Shown here: in pieces, positions 32,877-40,323 of the stretch
Position numbering within the stretch: position 1 is the first letter of the stretch
Layout: each line of letters begins with the position of its first letter
Assembly (NCBI RefSeq): GCF_001422815.1
Contig: NZ_LMMP01000010.1
Location: forward strand, 1 to 64,000
Origin: Methylobacterium sp. Leaf91
GTDB taxonomy: Bacteria; Pseudomonadota; Alphaproteobacteria; Rhizobiales; Beijerinckiaceae
Direction of reading: 5' to 3'
Length of the DNA stretch: 64,000 bases
Position numbers and translations under genes: made by a program
Notes under the pieces: generated by a model
What the model was told of the DNA's origin: nothing
The model's input: the letters and a program-made list of their open reading frames with translations, nothing else
Databases searched by the model: none

Positions 32877-33795
32877 GGGGCGCCTCCGGCAGGCGGGCGA
32901 GAAGGGCGTCGAACCGGTCCGTGTCCAAGCCCGGCACGGCGGCCGGATCGTTCACCCCGAGGCGGCCCCAGATCTCGGTGGCGTCCCGCGCATCGCCGAA
33001 CCGGTCGAGGCGGGCTTCGAGGCGAGCCTGTTCGGCCTCCAGGGTGGCGAGATCGAAGGCCGGCGCCTTGCCGATCTGTTCGCGGGCCACATCGCGAAAC
33101 GCTCGGATCGTATCGTCCGCGAAAGCGTCCGCTCCGCCGATGAGGCGGCGGTGCTTTCCGCCCATGGTACGCCAGACCAGCGCCCGGTCGCGGGAATCGA
33201 ACTCCTCGGCTCCCCTGTTGGTCTCGATCACCTCCGGGCCGGAGACGCTGATGCGCCCGCCCTCCGAGACCACGAGGCGCGAGCAGGTGCCGGCGATGAG
33301 GCCGCCGCCGCCGTAGCAGCCGGCGCGCCCGCCGATCAGCCCGATCACTGGCACGCCGGCCCGGCGCAGATCGGCGATGGCGCGCATGATCTCGGCGATG
33401 GCGGTCTCGCCGGCATTGGCCTCCTGCAGCCGGACGCCGCCGGTATCGAACAGGATCAACACCGCCGCCGGCTTCACCTGGAGGGCCGCCCGCAGCAGGC
33501 CGACGAGCTTCGCGCCATGGATCTCGCCGAAGGCCCCGCCCATGAACCGGCCCTCCTGCGCGGCCAGGAGGACGAGCGAACCGTCGAACCTCCCGCGTCC
33601 CACCACGATGCCGTCGTCGAAGGCGCGCGGCAGGTCGAAGGCGGGCAGGTGCGGGCTCATCACCCGCTGTTCGGGGCCGAGGAATTCCTCGAACGTGCCG
33701 GGATCGACGAGGGCGTCGAGGCGGGCGCGGGCGCTGGCCTCGTACCAGCTCTGGTCGAGGGGATCGGCGGAGAGGGAGACGGGGCTCATCGCCAT
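32863..33795 (-). CDS. mdcD: malonate decarboxylase beta subunit
   Basis: A 310-residue carboxyltransferase-fold subunit. Motifs include SWYEASARARLDALVDPGTF at the N-terminus, GAFGEIHGAKLVGLL, LFDTGGVRLQEANAGE and GRAGCYGGGGLIAGTCS, which forms the oxyanion region. It combines with MdcE for decarboxylation. The start ATG overlaps the mdcC stop by one base (TGATG). A second ATG two codons in could also be used. Confidence 0.94.
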   Translation of the reverse strand: MAMSPVSLSADPLDQSWYEASARARLDALVDPGTFEEFLGPEQRVMSPHLPAFDLPRAFDDGIVVGRGRFDGSLVLLAAQEGRFMGGAFGEIHGAKLVGLLRAALQVKPAAVLILFDTGGVRLQEANAGETAIAEIMRAIADLRRAGVPVIGLIGGRAGCYGGGGLIAGTCSRLVVSEGGRISVSGPEVIETNRGAEEFDSRDRALVWRTMGGKHRRLIGGADAFADDTIRAFRDVAREQIGKAPAFDLATLEAEQARLEARLDRFGDARDATEIWGRLGVNDPAAVPGLDTDRFDALLARLPEAPHDAR

Positions 33796-34106
33796 CACAC
33801 GGCCTCCATCAGCCGGGCGCCCTGGAGCAAGCGCAGGGTCACGGTGTCGGGCCGTGCCCCGCCATCGTTGATGGTGATGCGCAGGCCGCCGGGCTGTCGG
33901 CGCGCCACGAAATCGGAGACCACCGCCTCCCAGACCGGTCCGTAGCCGTTGATCGCGGTATCGATCTCGACGGTGCATTCGTCGGGCGCGAGACTGCGCT
34001 CCATCAGCACTTCGAGGTTGCCCGAGGCGACCACGCCGGTGATCGCCTGGGCCTTGGTGCCGGGCAGGGGCTTTGCCGTCCGATGCCGGAAGGTCAGCTT
34101 TTCCAT
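33795..34106 (-). CDS. mdcC: malonate decarboxylase acyl-carrier protein
   Basis: A 103-residue carrier subunit. Ser28 in VVASGNLEVLMER is the site of the phosphoribosyl-dephospho-CoA prosthetic group. The rest (CTVEIDTAINGYGPVWEAVVSDFV) is the usual MdcC core. It does not resemble fatty-acid ACP. It lies 12 bases after mdcA and overlaps mdcD. The alpha subunit swaps acetyl for malonyl on this protein during turnover. Confidence 0.94.
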   Translation of the reverse strand: MEKLTFRHRTAKPLPGTKAQAITGVVASGNLEVLMERSLAPDECTVEIDTAINGYGPVWEAVVSDFVARRQPGGLRITINDGGARPDTVTLRLLQGARLMEAV

Positions 34107-34118
34107 GGGGGCGCTCCC

Positions 34119-35765
34119 TCACCAGTTCCGGAACTTGGCCGGCGGCTCGTAGAGGCCGCCCGACCAGTGCACGAGGTCCTTGATCGACCGCGCCGCCAGG
34201 AGCGAGCGGTCGGCGTCCAGGGGATCGATGCCGAGATCCTCCGGCCGGCGGATGATTTTTCGCGCCCGCAGGGACTCGACCGTGGCGTTGTCGCGGCCGC
34301 GCCCGACATCGGTGTAGCCGGCGACCCCGCGGATCGCCTGCTCGCGCTCGTCGAGCGTCCGGCACAGGAGCAGGTTGGCGATACCCTCTTCCGTGACGAT
34401 GTGGGTCACGTCGTCGGCGTAGACCATGACGGGAGCGAGTTCGAGATCGAGCTTGCGCGCCAATTCGAGGGCGTCGAGCCGCTCCACGAAGGCCGGGACC
34501 AGCTTGTCGCCAAAGGTCTCGACCAGCTGCACCACGAGCTTGCGGCCCCGGCGTAGCGCCGGATCGCCGGTGCCGCCGGCCTCCTCGCCCGCCTTCATCC
34601 AGGGGTCCGAGGGGTGCCGCCTGCCATGGGGATCGGAACCCATGTTCGGCGCGCCGCCGAACCCCGCCACCCGGTTGGTGGTGACGGTGGAGGAATTGCC
34701 CTGGAGGTCGATCTGCAGGGTCGAGCCGATGAAAAGATCGCAGGCATAGAGCCCCGCCGTCTGGCAGAAGGCGCGGTTGGAGCGCAGGCTTCCGTCCGAG
34801 CCGGTGAAGAACACGTCCGGCCGCTCGCGGATGTAGCGGTCCATCCCGACTTCCGAGCCGAAACAGTGGATCTGCTCGACCCAGCCCGATTCGATCGCCG
34901 GGATCAGGCTCGGATGCGGGTTGAGTGCCCAGTGGGTGGCGATCTTGCCCTTGAGACCGAGCCGCTCGGCGAAGGTCGGCAGCAGCAATTCGATGGCGGC
35001 GGTGCCGAAGCCGATGCCGTGGTTGAGGCGGCGGATGCCGTATTCGGCGTAGATCCCCTTGATCGCCATCATGGCCATCAGGATCTGCGTTTCGGTGACC
35101 GCCGCCGGATCGCGGGTGAAGAGCGGCTCCACGTAGAACGGCCTGTCGGCCTCGACCACGAAATCCACCCGGTCGCCGGGGATGTCGACACGGGGCACCC
35201 GGTCGACGATCGCGTTCACCTGCGCGATCACGACGCCGTTCTTGAAGGCGGTGGCCTCCACCACCGTCGGCGTGTCCTCGGTGTTGGGGCCGGTATAGAG
35301 GTTGCCGTCACGATCCGCCGAGACGCCCGCGATGAGGGCGACGTTGGGTGTGAGATCGATGAAGTAGCGTGCGAAAAGCTCGAGATAGGTGTGCACCGCG
35401 CCGAGCGCGATCTGCCCGCCATAGAGCATCCGGGCGATGCGCGCGCCCTGCGGCCCGGAATAGGAATAGTCCAGGCGCCGGGCGATGCCCTGCTCGAAAA
35501 TGTCGAGATGCTCGGGCAGCACGATGCCGGACTGGACCATGTGCAGGTCGTGGACCCGCGCCGGGTCGCAGGCGCTCAAGCCCCTTGCGAGACAATCCGC
35601 CTGTTTCTGGTTGTCGCCTTCGAGGCAGACCCGGTCGCCGGGCAGCAGCACCGCCTCCAGCAGGTCGACCACCGCCGAAGCGGACACGACCTTGCCCTCG
35701 GCATGGGCGCGGCCGCGCTCGATCCGCGCGTCCCTCGCCTTCCGCTGCACCCGCCAATCGGCCAT
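34119..35765 (-). CDS. mdcA: malonate decarboxylase alpha subunit (acetyl-S-ACP:malonate ACP transferase)
   Basis: A 548-residue CoA-transferase-like subunit. It exchanges acetyl for malonate on MdcC. Motifs include LLPGDRVCLEGDNQKQADCLA, VALIAGVSADRDGNLYTGPNTEDTP, HWALNPHPSLIPAIESGWVEQIHCFGSE and FGGAPNMGSDPHGRRHPS. It is the first gene of the operon and its promoter must lie in the 299-base gap shared with the GntR gene. No malonate transporter follows the operon, unlike many mdc loci. Confidence 0.95.
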   Translation of the reverse strand: MADWRVQRKARDARIERGRAHAEGKVVSASAVVDLLEAVLLPGDRVCLEGDNQKQADCLARGLSACDPARVHDLHMVQSGIVLPEHLDIFEQGIARRLDYSYSGPQGARIARMLYGGQIALGAVHTYLELFARYFIDLTPNVALIAGVSADRDGNLYTGPNTEDTPTVVEATAFKNGVVIAQVNAIVDRVPRVDIPGDRVDFVVEADRPFYVEPLFTRDPAAVTETQILMAMMAIKGIYAEYGIRRLNHGIGFGTAAIELLLPTFAERLGLKGKIATHWALNPHPSLIPAIESGWVEQIHCFGSEVGMDRYIRERPDVFFTGSDGSLRSNRAFCQTAGLYACDLFIGSTLQIDLQGNSSTVTTNRVAGFGGAPNMGSDPHGRRHPSDPWMKAGEEAGGTGDPALRRGRKLVVQLVETFGDKLVPAFVERLDALELARKLDLELAPVMVYADDVTHIVTEEGIANLLLCRTLDEREQAIRGVAGYTDVGRGRDNATVESLRARKIIRRPEDLGIDPLDADRSLLAARSIKDLVHWSGGLYEPPAKFRNW

Positions 35766-35890
35766 CCGATCCGCCTCTCGTCATCCGGCCCCGCATCGGC
35801 GGAGACCGTGGGAACGCGCGGCCAGCGACAGGTCGCGGACCGTCCCGTATCGCGCCATGCGTACCCCGTCTGGCGACCAAGTCAATTCTG

Positions 35891-35898
35891 GGTATACC
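35891..35898. promoter_or_regulatory. GGTATACC palindrome, candidate operator of the mdc/GntR region
   Basis: The palindrome is 126 bases upstream of mdcA and 167 bases upstream of the GntR gene. It is followed by a second inverted repeat, ccgata and tatcgg, around 35896-35912. The core GTATAC is the centre of known MdcY and MatR operators. The match is in the sequence; binding by the adjacent GntR is inferred. Confidence 0.55.
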
Positions 35899-36064
35899 GA
35901 TATGGGTTATCGGCGAGGTAAAGAATACGAGATGGCGATAAGACGAGGCCTCGGCATTCCGGGCGTGCTAGGATCCTCCCTCTCCCGCTTGACGATCCGC
36001 CCCATCTGGGATGAGGGACATCGTAAGGCGGTCCGGCAACGCAAGCGGGGAGGGGACGACGATC

Positions 36065-36733
36065 ATGGACGGCATCGCCGAGGAGCGGGGGCTTCTCTCC
36101 GACCTGATCCGCAACGCCCTGACCGACGAGATCGCCGCCGGCACCCTGAGCGCGGGCACGGCCCTCGACGAACAGGACCTCGCCGACCGCTTCGGCGCCT
36201 CCCGGACGCCGGTGCGGGAGGCGTTGCGCCAGCTCGCCTTCAACGGGCTCGTGGAGTTGCGCCCGCGCCGGGGCGTCGTCGTCACCCGGATGACGCCGGA
36301 GCGAATCATGGACATGTTCGAGGCCACCGCCGAGTTCGAGGCGATGTGCGTGCGTCTCGCCACCTACCGGATGACACCGCTCGAGCGCAGCCACCTCATG
36401 GACCTGCATGCCCAGTCGGAGGCGATGGTGGAGGTGGGCGATGTGGACGCCTACGACACGCTGAACCGCGGCTTCCACGAGGCCCTCTACGGCGCCACCC
36501 ATAACGGCTTCCTGCTGGAACAGGCGCTCGCCTTGCGCACCCGCCTATCGGGGTTTCGCCGCACGCAGCTGCGCCATGGCGAGCGGATCAGGACCTCCCG
36601 CGCCGAGCACGGCGAGATCCTGGCCGCCATCGCCGAGGGCGACGGCGACGCCGCCGCGAGGCGGATGCGCGCCCACATGCTCAACGCCGCCAGCGCCATC
36701 GGCCATTACATCGCCGAACATGCCGGCGCGTGA
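36065..36733 (+). CDS. GntR-family (FadR/FCD subfamily) regulator, MdcY/MatR-like
   Basis: A 222-residue regulator. The winged helix-turn-helix (about 10-75) contains LDEQDLADRFGASRTPVREALRQLAFNGLVEL and RPRRGVVVTRM. The FCD ligand-binding domain follows, with FEATAEFEAMCVRLA, metal-site His in FHEALYGATHN, and SRAEHGEILAAIAEGDGDAAARRMRAHM. It diverges from mdcA, as mdcY does in other bacteria, and probably represses the operon until malonate or malonyl-CoA is present. The ATG at 36065 has a GGGGAGGGG ribosome-binding site. Confidence 0.9.
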   Translation: MDGIAEERGLLSDLIRNALTDEIAAGTLSAGTALDEQDLADRFGASRTPVREALRQLAFNGLVELRPRRGVVVTRMTPERIMDMFEATAEFEAMCVRLATYRMTPLERSHLMDLHAQSEAMVEVGDVDAYDTLNRGFHEALYGATHNGFLLEQALALRTRLSGFRRTQLRHGERIRTSRAEHGEILAAIAEGDGDAAARRMRAHMLNAASAIGHYIAEHAGA

Positions 36734-36901
36734 GGCGATCAATCGCGACGGCGGACGGGATAGGTTCCGCCGGTCGTGCTTTGGTTTGGAATTTGCTCCG
36801 GGCCAGCGGCGGCCTTCGACCCTTACGAGAAGTCGGGCGACCTCGCTGGCCATTGTCCAAGGCGGACAATATGGTTGCCGGGAGTAGTTGGAGGTTTAGC
36901 C

Positions 36902-37891
36902 ATGCGCCGTCGTCGATCCGTTGTCGCAGCAGTATTTTGCACAACTGTACTGGCGAACATGGCGGCACCCTCCATTTCCAAAGCCGATATCTCAACGGAA
37001 AGCTTGAAGCGTGCGCCCCTCGCCCAGGACACGGTCAGGAAAGTCGTGAACGGCATCGCCGCCGAGCTGAGAGAAGGATACGTATTCCCCGATCTGGGAA
37101 AGCAGGCCGCGGATGCAATCCAACGTGATCTGGATGCCCATGCCTATGCGAAGGCGAGCGATCCCGGCGAGTTCGCCACGCAACTCACCGAACGCCTGCG
37201 GTCGCTTACCAGCGACAACCACGTGAGGGTGATCCATGGCGATCCCTTCGCGAACCGGCCCAAGCCTTTGGACATGCGAGGGACCGGCTTTCAGGTGAAG
37301 CGGTTGGCTGGCAATGTCGGATACATCCACCTCGCCAGCTTCATTCCGCCCGGGGATTTCAAGCCGGCCGCCGACAAGGCGATGCAGGACCTATCGGACA
37401 CCGCTGCGCTCATCGTCGACATGCGCGACAATGGCGGCGGCCATCCGGCTTCCGTCGCCTACCTCGTCAGCTTCTTTCTCGATCCAAGCCAGCGCGTTCA
37501 CATCAATGATCTGATCTGGCGCAATCGCGGGACGACGAGTTTCCGAACGGAGTCGTTCTGGAGTTCGCCCACCCGCGTGAGCTACCTCGGCAAGCCGGTC
37601 TACGTGTTGGTCGGTCCCAAGACATATTCGGCAGGCGAGGAGTTCGCTTACGATCTACAGGCCCTGAAGCGCGCGACCATCGTCGGTGAGAAAACGCGCG
37701 GGGGCGCCAATCCGGGTGGCCTCAACGAGCTCGGCTCGGATTTCTTCGTCGTCGTGCCGACCGGCAGGGCAGCGAATCCGATAACGGGCGGCAACTGGGG
37801 CGGTGTCGGCGTGAGCCCGAATGTGGCGGCCACCTCCGAGGTCACGCAAGAAGCGGCGCTGGCTTTGGCGACGCGCGACAGCAAGTTGTAG
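36902..37891 (+). CDS. S41-family peptidase (IRBP-like), exported
   Basis: A 329-residue protein. The N-terminus MRRRRSVVAAVFCTTVLANMAAPSISKA is a signal peptide with an Arg-rich start. The helical N-domain (about 35-120, VRKVVNGIAAELREGYVFPDLGKQ) is the RBP3-type extension. The protease core holds LIVDMRDNGGGHPASV and the catalytic Ser motif TYSAGEEFAYDL, with the partner Lys in VGEKTRGGANPGG. No PDZ domain is seen, as in the IRBP-like subgroup. The ATG at 36902 follows GGAGG. Base composition is somewhat lower in GC than the mdc genes. Its target is unknown. Confidence 0.85.
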   Translation: MRRRRSVVAAVFCTTVLANMAAPSISKADISTESLKRAPLAQDTVRKVVNGIAAELREGYVFPDLGKQAADAIQRDLDAHAYAKASDPGEFATQLTERLRSLTSDNHVRVIHGDPFANRPKPLDMRGTGFQVKRLAGNVGYIHLASFIPPGDFKPAADKAMQDLSDTAALIVDMRDNGGGHPASVAYLVSFFLDPSQRVHINDLIWRNRGTTSFRTESFWSSPTRVSYLGKPVYVLVGPKTYSAGEEFAYDLQALKRATIVGEKTRGGANPGGLNELGSDFFVVVPTGRAANPITGGNWGGVGVSPNVAATSEVTQEAALALATRDSKL

Positions 37892-38043
37892 GGCCGGCAC
37901 GTGCACTTTCAGCTCGTCCTTTCGGGAAAGCAGAAAGGAAAGACATCACCCGCTCCGTCGCCCACAGCCATACCGCACACCGAGACACCACCGATCCGCG
38001 CGCCACGTTGACGGCGCGCGAACCCGTGCCGTAAGGCCTCATC

Positions 38044-38406
38044 ATGCGGAAGCTCTCGCCAGGGACGGTCGACCTGCGCGCGATCATCGCCATGATCGCG
38101 CTCTACGGCCTGTGCCTCCAGGCCTTCCTCGGCACGATGACGCCACCGGCCCCGGCGGGATGGGGAAGCGCCCTCTGCGGGCATGACGCGCCGGGCGATC
38201 CCGCCGATGCGAGCCCGGCCTGCGCGCATGCGTGCTGCACGGCGGCCCATGCGGGACCGCAGGCGCCGGGACCGGACACGGCCTTCGCGACGGTGGTCTG
38301 GCAGGCTCGCCCCACCCCGCTTCCGCCACGTCCGGATGTGGTGGTCCCCGCCGCGCGGGCACCGCCCGACCAATCCATCGGATCGCGAGGTCCGCCTTCC
38401 GCCTGA
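38044..38406 (+). CDS. small Cys/His-rich exported or membrane protein (DUF2946-like)
   Basis: A 120-residue protein. The N-terminal hydrophobic helix (DLRAIIAMIALYGLCLQAFLG, about 10-31) is followed by a Cys/His cluster, ALCGHDAPGDPADASPACAHACCTAAHAG, with five Cys and three His within about 30 residues. The tail is Pro-rich. This layout matches DUF2946 proteins, which lie next to TonB receptors and PepSY proteins and are thought to handle copper or another metal. It begins the plus-strand group 38044-42657. Function is inferred from context only. Confidence 0.65.
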   Translation: MRKLSPGTVDLRAIIAMIALYGLCLQAFLGTMTPPAPAGWGSALCGHDAPGDPADASPACAHACCTAAHAGPQAPGPDTAFATVVWQARPTPLPPRPDVVVPAARAPPDQSIGSRGPPSA

Positions 38407-38448
38407 GAGATCAGACCGTTTCGATCGCTCAGACCCGGATTGTTCCCG

Positions 38449-39837
38449 ATGACCCCATCGTCCCAGGGCGGCACCCACGCATTTCGCGGGGCCGACGCCA
38501 TGCGCGTATCCCGCGACGGCATCTATCGCGCCGTCTGGCGCTGGCACTTTTACGCCGGCCTGCTGTGCCTGCCCTTCCTCGTCCTGCTCTCGACGACCGG
38601 CGCGATCTACCTGTTCAAGGACGAGATCAACGCCACGCTCTTCGCCCACCGGACCGAGGTGGCGGCGCAGAACCGGGCGCCCGTGAGCGCGAGCCGCCTC
38701 GTCTACACCGCCTCCGAAGCGGTTCCGGGCGGTGTGCCGGTCTCCTTCACCGGCCCGGCCTCCGCGACCGCCTCCACCCTCGTGACCATGAGGGAGGGCG
38801 GCAGCCGGATTCAGGTCTACCTCAACCCCTACAACGCCGATGTCCTCGACGTCGTGAACACCGAGAACGACCCGATGATGGTGGTGAGGCGCCTGCACAG
38901 CCTCAGCTATTTCGGCACGGTCGCCAACGGGATCGTGGAGGTGGTGGCAGGCTTCGCGATCATCCTCGTCGTCACCGGCACCTATCTGTGGTGGCCGCGC
39001 GGGCAGGGGGGTGGTGTCGTGACAGTCCGGGCGAGGCCGTCCAAGCGCGTCTGGTGGCGGGACCTCCACGCGGTGACCGGGCTCGTGGCCGGCGCCGGCC
39101 TGTTCTTCCTCGCGATCACCGGCCTGCCCTGGTCGGTCTGGTGGGGCCAACAGGTCCGCGCCCTGTCGAACGAGGCGGGGCTCGGCCAGCCGCGCGCCCT
39201 GTGGGCGGGGAAGGCGGTGTCCGCCGTGCCGATGAAGGACCGGCTGACCCAGGCGGGCTGGACCATGGAGGACGCGCCGATGCCGGTCTCGCAACCGGCG
39301 GACGCGCCCGCCATCGGCCTCGACCGGGCCCTGGCCATCCTCGACGGCCTCGGCATGCCACGCGGCTACGAGGTCGCGCTGCCCGAGGGACCCACCGGCA
39401 TCTATGCCGCCGCGATCTACCCGCGCGACGTCGACCGCCAGCGGCTGATCTCCCTCGACCAATATACCGGCGCCCCTCTGGTGGACGTGGCCTTCGCCGA
39501 TCTCGGCAGCGTCGGGCAGGCGATCCAGTACGGAATCGGCCTGCACAAGGGCGAGTATTGGGGCCGCCTGAACCAGTTGGCGATGCTCGCCTTCTGCCTC
39601 GCCACGATGCTGCTCAGCGTCACAGCCGGAACCATGTGGTGGAAGCGGCGGCCGGCGGGCGGTCTCGGCGTCCCGCCCTGGCCGCGCGACCGCCGGATCG
39701 CCGCCACGGTCACCGCCCTGGTCCTCGGGCTGGGCGCGCTGTTTCCACTGACCGGCCTCGCCATCCTCGCCATGATCGGGCTCGACTTCGGCATCCAGGC
39801 CCTCCGGCGCCAAGCGCGGCGACCGGCGGCGGCCTGA
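38449..39837 (+). CDS. PepSY-domain membrane protein (PiuB/iron-uptake reductase type)
   Basis: A 462-residue inner-membrane protein. Four to five membrane segments are visible: FYAGLLCLPFLVLLSTTGAIYLF near the start, FGTVANGIVEVVAGFAIILVVTGTYLWW, VTGLVAGAGLFFLAITGLPWSVWWG, LAMLAFCLATMLLSVTAG, and a C-terminal hydrophobic stretch. Paired His in the helices (WRWHFYAG, RRLHSLSYFG, DLHAVTGL, LHKGEYWG) could bind heme, as expected for a membrane reductase. Periplasmic PepSY-like regions lie between them. The start is uncertain between 38449 and 38500; neither has a good ribosome-binding site. It likely reduces a metal or metal-chelate brought in by the TonB receptor. Confidence 0.85.
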   Translation: MTPSSQGGTHAFRGADAMRVSRDGIYRAVWRWHFYAGLLCLPFLVLLSTTGAIYLFKDEINATLFAHRTEVAAQNRAPVSASRLVYTASEAVPGGVPVSFTGPASATASTLVTMREGGSRIQVYLNPYNADVLDVVNTENDPMMVVRRLHSLSYFGTVANGIVEVVAGFAIILVVTGTYLWWPRGQGGGVVTVRARPSKRVWWRDLHAVTGLVAGAGLFFLAITGLPWSVWWGQQVRALSNEAGLGQPRALWAGKAVSAVPMKDRLTQAGWTMEDAPMPVSQPADAPAIGLDRALAILDGLGMPRGYEVALPEGPTGIYAAAIYPRDVDRQRLISLDQYTGAPLVDVAFADLGSVGQAIQYGIGLHKGEYWGRLNQLAMLAFCLATMLLSVTAGTMWWKRRPAGGLGVPPWPRDRRIAATVTALVLGLGALFPLTGLAILAMIGLDFGIQALRRQARRPAAA

Positions 39838-39862
39838 TCCGAGCGACGCGGGGACCGCGCCC

Positions 39863-40273
39863 GTGACCGACCTCATCCGCCAATTTCGCGCCCTGCGCGC
39901 CATGCGCCTCTGCCTCGGCAGCGGGTTGATCCTGCTCGCCCTGTGGGGACAGGCGATCGCACCGCTGGCCGGCTTGCGGATGATGGCGGACCACGCCGTA
40001 GCGGGAACCTCGGTCGACCCGCTCGTGCTCTCGGCGATCTGCGGTCATGCGGAGGGCTCCCCCGCCATCGGGGATCAGGCTCCCGCCGCGCCGGCCTGCA
40101 AGGCCTGCCCGCTCTGCGCGGTCGGGCTGTCGAGCCCACTCGTTCCCCAAGCGCCATCGGTGGCGCGGCGCCAGGGATGGCACGCGCTGGCCTGGCCGAT
40201 CCCGCCGCCATCCGAGCCGGCCCGTCCGCATCGCCCGGCCGGCCAGCCGCGCGCACCGCCGACCGCGTCCTGA
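39863..40273 (+). CDS. small Cys-rich membrane protein (DUF2946-like, second copy)
   Basis: A 136-residue protein. It has one hydrophobic helix (LCLGSGLILLALWGQAIAPLAGL), then ICGHAEGSPAIGD and a CKACPLCAVGLSSP cluster, followed by a Pro-rich basic tail. The CGH and C-x2-C-x2-C elements resemble the first DUF2946-like protein 1.5 kb upstream, so this may be a duplicated accessory subunit. The frame starts with GTG at 39863; an in-frame ATG at 39902 is possible. It ends 50 bases before the TonB receptor start. Confidence 0.62.
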   Translation: MTDLIRQFRALRAMRLCLGSGLILLALWGQAIAPLAGLRMMADHAVAGTSVDPLVLSAICGHAEGSPAIGDQAPAAPACKACPLCAVGLSSPLVPQAPSVARRQGWHALAWPIPPPSEPARPHRPAGQPRAPPTAS

Positions 40274-40323
40274 TCCAGCGCGCGCCGTCTCCCCACGGCG
40301 CATCCCCTCTGCCGCGATCCGGA

